Origin: Coriaria nepalensis
Taxonomy: Eukaryota; Streptophyta; Magnoliopsida; Cucurbitales; Coriariaceae
Assembly: GCA_027186245.1 (NCBI GenBank)
Contig: CP114481.1
Location: 754,001 to 818,000, forward strand
DNA: 64,000 nucleotides
Reading direction: 5' to 3'
Notes under the pieces: generated by a model
What the model saw: only the letters and a program-made list of their open reading frames with translations
Told to the model about the DNA's origin: nothing
The model's database searches: none
Shown here: one piece after another, positions 45,226 through 59,306 of the stretch
Numbering within the stretch: position 1 is the first letter of the stretch
How the letters are laid out: every line of letters starts with the position of its first letter
Position numbers and translations under genes: made by a program

Positions 45226-46801
45226 TCATATCAAATGTCCATTGATCTTTGCGGATTTTAGATTCTTATCTCCAGACTTAAAGAGCATCTTTTGCTTCAA
45301 TCACTAATTTCATTATTGCATTCATTACTTTTACAGCTTTTAGGTTCGTCATACCGATCAAGACTAGGGCATTATACATATTATCCATTAGGTTCGCCAC
45401 AAAACCCCGTTCTTTTCCACCTAGTAATTATGAGATTCTCAAGAGAATTTCTTTTTCTAGTGAGCACCACCAATTTCGAACATATTCCAATTTCATTTCT
45501 TTTAACTTTGTGTAATGATCATTGACTAGTGTGTAGCAAGAACGACTTGGTCACTATGTAGAAAGAGATGATCATTTCCATGTGATTCTCAAAATCACTC
45601 CATAAAGATATATTAGAATAAAATTAGTTAGGAAAACATTTATCCACAAACTTCTTCTCTATATTAATGCTCGTGAAATAAGTACTCCAAAATTCCATAG
45701 AAACTAATTAGGGTTTCAAGTCGAATTCCAATAAAAGTAGATGTTCAAGTATGTAATATATTGATTTCAAGAATTTTTTTTCCCCGTAAAATAATATTTT
45801 CATGTTTTTTTCACATATTATCATTTTAAATATAAATATAATTATTTTTATTAATGATATATTAAGTCGTGTAGCAATTTGTCGAATCTGTCAAATCCAA
45901 TCGATCAAATATAGAGATGAAATGTTGCGTATATATTTATTTTTTAATTTAAACATTTCTAATGTGACATGATATGGTAACTATTAGACTTCATGTAAAA
46001 TATGTACAAAGACTTTGAAACAGTTGCTTCAATATGTAGCAGAAATATAGGCCCGAGTTTAGTGACGGTAGTCTAAGGATGGGTTATTGGATGAGTTTGA
46101 AGACAGTCCCATCATTGGTCAATGGACATATATAGAAGCAACATCTGGGTCTTCATGCGTTGAAATCAGTAGCTTGTGAATCGAACGTGTTACTGCTTCA
46201 TTGGCTTATGAATTATCCGATTGAATGCTAATTGTATTACCTTGGCTGGAAAAATTGTTCATATTTCTCGAATCATGTTACATGATAGATTAAATAGTTT
46301 TAAGTAATTTAACGTTCTTGCCAAAATCAAGTAAAACTCGGGAACAAGCCAGCCATTTCGTATATAGGTAAAAAAATGCTAAATTGCTTTGAACCTTGCG
46401 ATACTCTCATTATGAGAAACAACTTCTGTTAATTAATTTTATCTAGTTAATTCCATGCATGGCTGATGTGGAATAGTGAGAAGGAAAATTCATAAATTAG
46501 TTAGAAAGAAGTGAGTTAAAAATTATACAAATCAATTTAAGATTTTTTTTTTAATGCTTTAAATACGTTTTTATGATTTCTTGGATAATCATCTTTGAAT
46601 GAACTTTAGAAATCTGTCCCCACCTACGTACGTCAGCTGCCAATTAGTGCCAAATTCAGACATCATCCACCATTCATTTGCGAAGAACCTTGATCTTGAT
46701 CACGTAATACAAAGTTTAGATAATTTCTAAGAGCCTTCGCAAAAATAATTTAATCATATCAGATGATACGTACCGGTCCCTTACATAGAAATCATGAGCA
46801 T

Positions 46802-46809
46802 TATAAATA
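46802..46809 (+). promoter_or_regulatory. TATA box of carboxypeptidase-like gene
   Basis: TATAAATA 88 bp upstream of the ATG at 46890, in a typical plant spacing that implies a 5' UTR of about 55 bases. Confidence 0.65.
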
Positions 46810-46889
46810 CCCAAAAGCCTCTTCTTGTTCTTTCACTCACACCCACTTCTCGATTGAAAGCTCCAATTACTTAACTAATTGATTCCAAT

Positions 46890-49575
<2,686 letters not shown>

Positions 49576-51589
49576 ATATTTAATAAATATTGTAGTTAAT
49601 TATTAAGATTATTTATAATTAACGTCTTTGAGCTAATTGAGGTAATGCATGCAACAATGTCTTTGACTCTAAAACATCCTTAAAAAAAAAAAAAATACTT
49701 CAAGCAATCTAAGATCGTTTCGAGGATCAAATTGGCAGTATTCGGATTTTCTTTTTCTTTTTTTTTTTGTTGAGAAATTAGTGAGTGTTTTTTTTAGCTA
49801 TTTACATTTTGTGCCAAAATCCTTAAAATTTGACTTTTAATTTCTATGGCTATAAAGCTATACATATAGCTTCTTAATTAATATGTATTTATATTTCATT
49901 TCTCTCATTGAGCATCTTAATTAATTAACTAATTAATTTGTTGTCCAAATGATTTTCTTTTCAATTAAATCTTGTCGATCAAGCATGTACTAGATGAAGT
50001 AGAACTGAAGTTTAGAACTAAATCAAGAATTAATATTAAAAACTTTTAGGATAGACTCGATCTAGATATCTAGATCGATAAGTTTGGGGTATTGATCCAC
50101 ATTTTTAGATAAGATGTCTCTACACATAGATAGGAGTCGATGGTAAGAATAATTAAACAATAGAATAAACTTATGTTTTATTCGTGTAAGGCTTTTTAAA
50201 TTTCACGTCAACAGATTAGATGTAGTTAATTAGAATTCAATGATTATATATTTGATCTATGTATTATGTAAATTAGATACTCCAAATCTTGAATCGATCA
50301 ATCACAATATAAATATAAATCTTATATGAGTAAGGATTCAGTGCATGCGGAGTACTATACTGACTGTGTCTATAGAGAAATTTATCTGTCGATCACACAT
50401 TGAATAGATGAGAGGAGTCCACGTAGGTAAGGTATATTTTTGGATAAAATGCTGATCACCAGTGAAAATAAGCATCTGCCTATGTAGACTTCTCTCAATC
50501 ATTCGATTACCTGATAGACGGTCAGCATTTCTCAATAGACACAATCAACATGAGACTCCGTAGGTAATGGATCATTGCTCGTCTTATATATCATATCGAT
50601 GCCCAATTCCTCTTCAAAATATTTCTGTTTGGGAAGATTACTCGCTAAGCCTTTTAGCTCGCCCAAATGAGGATATGGCTTGTAAGAATGCCTGGGCTGC
50701 CCTGACCATTTAACATACAACGAGCTGGAAGATAAACTATAAACTGGTTTCAGGCCCTTTTGAGTAGAAGAGGAACTCCAACTAGATCCACCCATTCCAT
50801 CATAGGTCATACCACAATGCAGTTTTTGATTTCGAATGATAATTAAGGCTCCATCTAGACTAGCCATGAATTGAACCCCCTGAATGGTCCAAAATAAACT
50901 CCTTCTAAATGCTTTTTTTTTTTTTTTTCCCTTTTGTTTTTCTTTTTCACTTTCTTAAGTTAATTTATTTTTTCTTTTCCCACAATTTCTCTAATATATA
51001 TATATCATATACTTTCTATTTTAATTTTTCTGTAATTTCACTTTCATATAATCTAATTTAAGTAATAAAAAAATCATCGAAAAAGGAATTCTGTAATTAA
51101 AAATAAAATAAATAACCTAAAAGCCAAATAGAAGCTAAATCAATTACATACCCACCAAAAAATATGAAAGTTCAAATCATGCTAACGTTAGTATTTTTCA
51201 AGATTAGCTATTCATGAATGAGTATTTCAAGGTGAAAATTAAGCAACTTAGATGCGTAGTACATGTTTTCTTGGGGAAATTCAAGGGCTTAAGTATGAGG
51301 AATTAATCAATCACACCACAAGAGTTAGAGTCAGTATGGTCGGGGGAATATAACTTTTGATCTCCCAAAATGGGACAAAAATGAAAGGAAGGGAATATTT
51401 TTAATATATATATATTTATATTACTCTTATTATTTAGTTAAATATTTATCATGAGAGATTATAACTATAAACATATTCAAATATTGTTTCTCTCTTTTAT
51501 AAAATTATCTAAATAATAAAAAGAAATTAATATTTCTTTTTTTATAAAGCAAAAATTATACAAACACTAAAAATGAATATTAGAATATG
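49576..51589. other. Spacer with an orphan ORF
   Basis: After the carboxypeptidase 3' UTR the sequence is AT-rich. A 111-codon minus-strand frame (50532-50867) has balanced composition (SSSSLYVKWSGQPRHSYKPY) but no domain I recognise, and the sequence around it (50040-50560) reads like decayed repeat. I do not call it a gene. Confidence 0.3.
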
Positions 51590-51975
51590 TTTAGTCGAAA
51601 GGTAGGTAGGGAAGGGAATGAGAGAGAAGAGATATTAAAGTTCATTTTTAGTGTTTGAAATTTTTTTTAATAAAGGAAGAGAAAATTAATTTATCTCTAT
51701 TATTTGAATGGTTTTATATATAAAATAAATATATTTATAATTATATTATATAATAATAATAATTTAATTAAATAATAAAGTCAATATAATAAAAATATGT
51801 CTTTTAACAATGTTTTCTTCTCTTCTTCCCTTTCTCTCCAATTTTGAAGGAATGAAAAATTATATAAAACTTTCAATCTTTCTCCCTTCTTAAAAATCCA
51901 ACCAAACAATGGAAGTAAACTTTTTTAAAATAATTTTCATTCTCTAATCTTACTCTCCCTTCAAATAAACATGGA
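51590..51975. mobile_element. Possible MITE or foldback element
   Basis: The left end reads ATGTTTAGTCGAAAGGTAGG, and the right end in reverse complement reads ATGTTTATTTGAAGGGAGAG, so the termini are imperfect inverted repeats. The interior, about 385 bp, is AT-rich and non-coding; its ends are purine-rich on one side and pyrimidine-rich on the other. No clear target-site duplication was found. Confidence 0.4.
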
Positions 51976-52427
51976 CTCTTAAGATATTCTCTCTTCCATT
52001 CTCTTCATTTGATGAAATTCCTTTCTTCTATCTCCCCTTCAAACTAACAAACTGTTAGAGAGAAGATACGCACTAATTCCTCAAATAAGCACTAAAGATA
52101 TGTATGAATTAGTCTTACCATGAACCCATTTCTTTGTGTTTCACCACGAAGAGGAATTTGATTAAGAGGGGTTGATTAATTAGGACCGTTGATATCCTAC
52201 ATTTCATGGGTCCAAAGACTTTAGAATAGATTAAGGTAGCCTCATGGATGATCTTTTAAAAAGAAAATATCCAAGATAAGATTCCTTGTGTTTGATTAAT
52301 TTGAGCATAAAGTCATGTAGCATGCTTTATGTTTAATCCAATGAAGAAGACATGGTGATAAATTGCTATAATGATTCACTGAAACTTATGTAAACTTGTT
52401 GTTACCAATTTGGCATATTAATTAGAA

Positions 52428-52467
52428 CCCTAATTTCATATGTTTAATCAAACATATGAAATTAGGG
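52428..52467. repeat. 40-bp hairpin with an 18-bp perfect stem
   Basis: CCCTAATTTCATATGTTT is followed by a 4-base loop (AATC) and its exact reverse complement. It lies in AT-rich spacer, 0.9 kb 3' of the NAC gene end. 51976-53347 otherwise holds spacer with an LTR-like fragment near 52790-52880. Confidence 0.9.
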
Positions 52468-53347
52468 CATTCTATATTGACTTGCGATGATGTAGCAAGA
52501 TGATTTTTGATTAATTATATTATCTAAGATAATGATAATATAAAAATACTTGAAGGAATTGCCACTGACATATAAAAATCACAAATCAATAAGAATTAAG
52601 TTGTTTCATATTGATTGATCAATATATTGAGCCGTCATTTTATATATATATATATATATGACATGATATGACTAGACGAAGAAATAAAACACCTAAGATA
52701 ATTAATCGATGCAAATTAAAAAGATATAAACTGGCTTGATGGACTTTCAACTTATAAACGGTTTTAGAACAAATTCCGTATTGATAATATATTTTAGATT
52801 TGAAATGAAAATTTCGGGAACTTAATATATAAAAAAGATGTATAAATTCATTTATTGCGAATTGAATTTGAATCAAAAATCCAAATTTGTTCGCTTCATG
52901 GCTGAAAATTAATTAATTAATTCATAAAAAAGTTGGTTTAATCAAAATTGAGCAGCAATACATGTGCCGTAGTAACCCATCACCTTCTAGCAACAATGCA
53001 TTTGTTTTTGCTCTTTTTTTTTTTTTCCTATTTTTACTATTAATATTATATTATTAAGAGAGGGCGGAAAATTAAAGAATATTTAAAATTTAGACTTCAA
53101 ACCGGTGAAATAATTCCTCAAGAACAAATCAAAATTATACAAGCTAGGTAGCTAGGAATATTCAATACAAGATGATAATATATAAATTCATTAAAGTACT
53201 ATATAAAACCCTTTGCAAAGTGTGACTAAACCTTATAAAAATATTGCAGCTAATAGCTCTTACAGAGAACAAAGTAATATATTAATTATATGTATGTCGC
53301 CCCATGCCATGATATATATTATCCCAAACCCATCATTCTAAACTTGT

Positions 53348-55031
53348 CTATGAGTTCCAATTCATGCTTGGAAGTTGAAATTGTTGCCTCAAATCACCAT
53401 GATCGGTAATAGGCCCGAGAAGCGAATTCGGATGGAATGATGTCGTATTAGTACTCTCTGGAAGCTGACTAAACAAAGAAACAAATGAACTGTTTTCTTG
53501 ATCAGAAGTCCCAGTTGCAGTGTTGTAACTATTGAGACCATGTCCGTTAAAACGCTTATTGGGTGAGTTGAACGATTGGATCGAACGTTTCATAGGGAGG
53601 GAGGTAATTTTGGAGCTTGAATTTGAAGCTAATTGAGCTATGGAATTAGGGTTTTGTAGGCTTTGATGAAGAAGATGATGATGATCTCCTGATAATATCC
53701 CTTCAAAAAAGTTGTCATCTAGTAGCGAAGTGTAGTTGTTACTAGGCTTTGTTAATGGTGGCTTTGACATGATATGATTTGGTAGTGAAGTTGGCATCAG
53801 TGTCGGCGTCGGCGGCTTGGCCTCCATTGCCACCTCTATATCTCTCTCCATCATTGGTCTTTGTGTATTGTTCTTCTTATAAATCCGGCACAAAACCCAG
53901 TCATCAAGCTATAAGACAAAGACAAAGCAAAACCAAAGTTGACTAGCATTGATCATGCGACAGTTTTCATATGCTTAAATATTTAATTAAATTCTACTTT
54001 TATTTATGTGACTGATCTGATATTATGTAAACTAAGCGTAAAGACATGAATTTCTATATACAGAAAGTGAAAATGAGAGATCTCTCCAGATGGGTATTAT
54101 TTGAACATTACTTATGAGAAGAGAAATCAATTTTGTAACTTTGTAGTAAAAAAAATGAGTATAGCTTAGACTTTTTTTTTCTTTTTAGATTTGAACGATT
54201 TTTGGTAATTTAAACTTCCGATCTTCATTTTGAAAATAATATCAGATAACTAGTTGATATATACTTTCAAAGACAAAATGTTCTTAAAGAACATATTATG
54301 TACCTTTGAGGAGGTTTTTTTATTGGCTGTGTCCGACCCGGGAGGCTTATTAGGGTTAGAATTGTTGTCGAATAGTCGATATTCATGCATGATCCAATTG
54401 GTCTTGATCCCTTTAGGAGGCTTCCCGCCATAGAAAACAAGTGCTTTCTTCACACCAACTTTCTGGGTTCCATTACAAGTCATTATAGGCTTATCAGTCC
54501 CAGTTGCTTTCCAATACCCAGATGTTGCCGCCCTGTTTGGCCTTGCCCCATTAGGGTACTTCCTTTCCCTTGGACTAAAAAAGTACCACTCCTGCTCCCC
54601 AAACGTGGCCTTACCTACAGAAATATCCAATTTTCGTATTAAATGATCAAGAACAAAAAATTTAACAAATTTAAGCAACTAACTAATTGAATTAAGATAG
54701 TAAGGTAGCTAATCACTCCCTTTATCATCACATGCTCTCTCATCTTCGAGCCAATCACTTCCCGTCCTAAAACGAGAAGTGGTGCAAAAAAGGCAGAAAA
54801 GAAGAAGAAGATTTGAATTGAATTAGGGATGAATTATTTACTTGGAAGCTCCCATGGATCAAACTTGTACAAATCAATATCAGCTATAATAGTAACCGGC
54901 AGCGGAGAAGAGGAGGCTTTTCTTTTGAGGTAGTGAACCACCAGTTCCTCATCCGTGGGGTGGAAGCGGAAGCCGGGTGGGAGCTGAGGATGGTGGTGGT
55001 TGTTTGATGATGAATCTGTGCTCTCCATCAT
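53348..55031 (-). CDS. NAC-domain transcription factor (NAM/NARS/NOR type), 3 exons
   Basis: Exons in transcript order: 54842-55031, 54304-54614, 53348-53908; total 353 aa. The exon 1-2 join needs care: exon 1 ends in a single A, and exon 2 starts GT AAG GCC, giving [16 protein letters not shown] subdomains A-E are all present: [93 protein letters not shown], then [11 protein letters not shown]. The divergent C-terminus is Ser/Asn-rich and is the likely activation region ([20 protein letters not shown]). The N-terminal MESTDSS-type leader and domain sequence resemble Arabidopsis NAM/ANAC018, NARS1/2 and tomato NOR, regulators of seed, senescence and ripening programmes; that assignment is by memory. 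It acts in the nucleus. Start: the first of two adjacent ATGs. Confidence 0.94.
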
Positions 55032-57735
55032 ATATAATAAAGCTTCTTCTTTGTTATTTTCTTTGTTCTACAAGGAAAGGGAAAATTTTCATTTAGTTCT
55101 GATCAAAAATTGAAGAACTGAGGGAAGGAATGATATAATAAGGTAGGACAAGGCTTTTTCATAGTTGGATTTTTTTTCATAGAAGTATAGGAAGTGGCCA
55201 TTAATCGAGTGACAGGTGGCAAACTGCCAATGGGATGTGTCCACGTGTGAAGTGTGTGGTTGTGCGGTCCACCTGATGAAGAAACTCTCTTTTTTTTTCC
55301 CCTTTTTGGGATTTGGAAGTTCTTGTACGTCTTTTCTGTCATGCTTTTCATATTGAAGAGGCAACATCAATACAAGAAACAAATTTCTGATGGAGAGGTT
55401 CGCACCTCCATAACCCCACCCCCTTTTTTAAGGAGTATTTATTTATTTATTTATTTAAAATGGACTAGTGCTATATATCATGTACACTGTAAATATGGAA
55501 CGTGAAATTATAATTTTTAAGCTATAGTTTTCACCACATATAAATTACATTTAAAATGATGTCGAAAGTTTCACTAAAGAGCCTAACATAATAAGTGAAT
55601 CACCATTTAAAATTTTCATGTGGGAGTCGTGTGACATCGGAGGCAGGATGCGGGTTGTATCAGAGCTTGAGAATGGAGAAAGAAAATGAGGGAAATTGTC
55701 AAATGGGTTAAGAGGTTCCATAAATTGGAAAGGCTTTAGGTGATGTCAAAGATTTGCTATATGACAGGTGATGTCATGAATAGTCTAATTGGAAAGGCTT
55801 CCAATTAGATTTTGATGCGGGACTATTTTAATATTCTTACATTGGTCAGATAGTTTAATAAGTATTAATATATAATATTCTTAAAATTTTTTATAAAGTA
55901 AGACAACATTTTTTATTTATAAATTAATTAAATTTACTTATTATTTTTATTCTAAGGGAAATTTTTTATTTATTTATAATAATAAAATTATAAATATTCT
56001 ATAAATAAATACAAAATAAACTAGAAGTATATAAATCTATCTATTAGTACCATTTTCTTTAGATCTTAAAATTTGTTCAAAAAAATAGCATAGAATTTAG
56101 CTGATTGGTATATCTACTTTTCTCACACAATATAATTAACGGATAAAGTCCAAAACTCATTTATTAGATTACACAAATTTAAAAAATGAGAAAATATATA
56201 GAATTAATTACAAATTTGCAAAAAATGTATAGTTTTTTTTGGTTGCCATTGTAAAGTTATTTGGTAAGCTCTAAAAACGTTTAAAAAAAAAAAAACAGGT
56301 GTTAAACGGGTTTTTGTGTATTATACAGTTTTGGCTAGCGAACTCTGTTTCTTTTGTATGCGTGTGAAAAAGCCAGCTGCATAGGTTGTGATACAAGCAG
56401 TTCCATGTTACTGTCGAGCATTATGTATGTAATGCAAATCAATGGCTTGTCATGATGCAACTCACCAATTTTTATCCTAAAAGCACATGCACAAATACGT
56501 AATGCACGTGTTTGAATGCCTAACTTATCCATGCTTCGATGGACAAGTTTGATTCCTTTTATATACAACCATTTTTTTTTTCTTTCTTTCTAACTTTTTA
56601 TCCTACAAAATGATATGCATAATTTGGTTGATTTCATACAATACAAAGGACAATAACTTTGTTGGATAGAGTTATAGAGAAGTAGAGAGTCGGCGTCAGA
56701 AAAGAAAAAAGTTAAAACGTAAAAACATGGTTCGCTTGTGGATAACAAATTTTCTGACTTTGGTTACTAGTTAGGCACCTTCTGCTTGGTTGGTAGTAAA
56801 AACCAAAACACTTTTTATGTTATCATAATATAACATAATCATATACAACATCTCCCCCCCCCCCCCCCCTCTCTCTCTCTTGTATATGTTATTACTTTTT
56901 TAATCAAATAATAAAATAAAATAAAAAATCATTTCATTCTCACCAAATAATCGAACAAAACATATCAACACCCAATTTAAAGTAAATTCATATGAATATA
57001 ATTTGTTTTTAATTATAAGTTTAACAAGTTCCATAAATCATAAGATAAATATATGAAGTTTCGGTATACTTGTAACATATAAATCCTTTTTAGATTCATG
57101 TTCATCAAAGTTCCTACTCGGCTAGCTCCTCATGTGTTTCCTAATTAATTAATTAATTTATTTATTTATTTTATTTTATTTTATTGTTGGGTCAATGTTG
57201 TCTCGTTTTGTTTAGACTTATAGAGTCACTAAGATTTGTGTTCGTAACTTTGTATCAGGCTCTTGTGAGAAGGCAAAATAATAATCCTGGCCCATTTTTA
57301 CTTAAATAGTAAAACGAATCTAGACATGTTGGGCTGGGCCCAACCCTAATATTACTCTTAGATTACTTACAAGTCATGTTTGAGCCCACCCAAATAGTCT
57401 CCTTATTAAACAGCTCTAATAACTTTGGTCTCGTAGACAAAGTAAGATTGGAGTTTGATTATAAGGTACATTGAATAATATGCTAATTCACAACGGTCCA
57501 AAACGACAATATAGCCTGAAAGAAGCAAATCCTACCTAAGCAAATCAAATTATGTACTACAAATTCTGTACTAAAAAAGCTTTGTACTACAAATTTAAGT
57601 TCTAGTGCAATTCAAACTATCAAACTATCTTATCTTGCATATAAATTCAACTAAACATTCCTAGAAGTTATACTTAAAAACAACATGGCCTCTTCTCAGC
57701 ACCTTTCTACCACAAAGGAAGAGATTCTTTTATTA
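55032..57735. other. NAC promoter side and spacer
   Basis: 55032-55430 is the likely NAC 5' UTR and promoter. Beyond it the sequence is AT-rich with (TTTA)n near 55437-55456. A TGGGC-rich patch lies near 57285-57400 (GGGCTGGGCCCAACCC). No gene seen. Confidence 0.45.
56854..56880. repeat. Run of 16 C followed by (TC)n
   Basis: A 16-C homopolymer runs directly into TCTCTCTCTCT. Confidence 0.9.
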
Positions 57736-58185
57736 CTTGGCTTAAGCCACACCTCCTAGTTAAGTTGAACACTGATGGAGATCCAAAAGGGTGCCCGACC
57801 GGAAAGAGCAGGTCGCGGAGATCTAATTAATTTCGTGATGTTGACGGAAGATAATGTTTAGATGGTGGAATCAGTGAGTCTTAGGATTGGTCTAATTACT
57901 ACATCTTTGGACATTTGTTCGGGAACTGGATTGTGAGTTGGATGCAATTGCAGTAATTTCCATCTTAATAGAATTCTGAGGTCTCAATTGGTATGGAAAG
58001 CAATGTCATCCGCGACATTTATGCTCTTGTTAGTCTTAACAGGAGCCGGAGCTGCAAGCTTTATGCACACTTACAGAGAGGGCAAGAACTCAAGTGCTGA
58101 GTTTCTTGCTAACTTGGCTCTTGAGAATGCAAGTGATCTCTCTAATCCTTCTCTCAACTCCTTTGGATATGGTTCGCGGGCTTGA
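57736..58185 (+). pseudogene. Second non-LTR retrotransposon RNase H remnant
   Basis: The beginning resembles the LINE RNase H entry (LLGLSHTS-VKLNTDGDPKGC, the LNTDGASKGNPG motif region) with stops and shifts after it. The end lies in the 65-codon frame 57988-58185: HTYREGKNSSAEFLANLALE matches the RNase H C-terminal consensus REGN-x-x-AD-x-LANLA. Order, strand and spacing fit one decayed RVT_3 domain. No reverse transcriptase is seen. Confidence 0.7.
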
Positions 58186-58982
58186 TGCGATATCGTGGGG
58201 ATGACTCTCTCCCGTGTGGTTACTGACTAGTAAGTTGCTCCTTTTCATTTATTTTCCTTTTGCTTTCATCTAATCATTTATACTAAAAACAAAAACAAAA
58301 AAAACATAAATTTGCCCCAAAAAATTTGCAATTTCATAAGTATCGCCATCTACCACTAGAATTGTAATTCCATTTTAGTAAAATGAATTTGTAATTCGGC
58401 GTCGTAATGATTCGGCATACAATTTAGGTTCACTTTTGCCTTTAAGCTTTTGATATATAGTATTTTTAATTTAGTGAAATCTAAAATTTAAAAAAAAAAA
58501 AAAAAAATAGCAAATGAGAGTTGCCAGATAAGACTCAAAGAGTTAAGACCAAAGATAGAAAAGTAGACAAGAGACTTTAGACAAAAACAAGGAAAGACAT
58601 TTAGATTGTAGATCTCTTTTATTAAAAAAAAAGTTCTTATATGGACATATGTATTACGTGGCAAAGGAATTAATATATATATATATATATATATAATTAT
58701 AATAAAATTTAATTTATCGAATAATTTCGATTATTTTATTTTGCGTGAAATTCAACGAGGGCTCCACAAATTGAAAGTTAGGTATACTTATCTCACATTA
58801 TAAAATTGGCAAGTTGAAGTAGTTTATTATTTTTACAGGTCATTTTTAGATGTAATTAGTAGCTGTACTTAGATGTTTGACTAGAAATATTCGCACGTGC
58901 TACATCTTTGATTTGATAAATAACTACTCAATAATTAAGTGGTAAAGAGATTATTTTGCGTGAAGCCACCCTCCTACCACTG

Positions 58983-59047
58983 TCTGCCACCGCCAACCTG
59001 CTCCCGGCCCTCTTATTGAACGGCGGCAGAGGGCCGGTGATGGCAGA
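58983..59047. repeat. GC-rich imperfect hairpin
   Basis: The inner stem pairs CCGGCCCTCT (59004-59013) with AGAGGGCCGG (59028-59037) around a 14-base loop; the outer stem pairs TCTGCCA (58983-58989) with TGGCAGA (59041-59047). Sited in AT-rich spacer 260 bp beyond the PPO stop. Confidence 0.7.
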
Positions 59048-59155
59048 GAGTGATAGGACATTTTTTTCCCCTTGTCATCAAAGTTCATATTATTAAGAAG
59101 CTAACCAGATAAACATTCAGAAATAAACTACTATATTATCTCTTATCAATTCTAC

Positions 59156-59161
59156 TTTATT
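59156..59161 (-). terminator. Candidate poly(A) signal of PPO
   Basis: AATAAA on the minus strand, about 145 bases past the PPO stop codon. Confidence 0.4.
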
Positions 59162-59306
59162 TCAAGAAAGCGAACAAGAACAATAAATTTAAGTTGGGGG
59201 AAAAAAAAAAAACCCTCTCTTAAACGAAGCAAACTATAATTCCAAAGCTCCACAATAAATGGGTATTTGAAAATGAGTTCATGAGATCAAATCTGGTAAA
59301 AGTTTT

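Larger units (their letters stand above)
58186..59306. other. Spacer and PPO 3' UTR
   Basis: Contains an A-run near 58490-58507, a (TA)n tract near 58675-58695, the hairpin at 58983-59047 and the PPO 3' UTR. No gene seen. Confidence 0.45.

Noticed and set aside
45292..45525. 77-codon plus-strand frame
   Set aside because: Leu/Ser-rich, no recognised domain, beside repeat debris.
50532..50867. 111-codon minus-strand frame as a gene
   Set aside because: Balanced composition but no domain, splice or promoter evidence; kept only as a note in the spacer entry.
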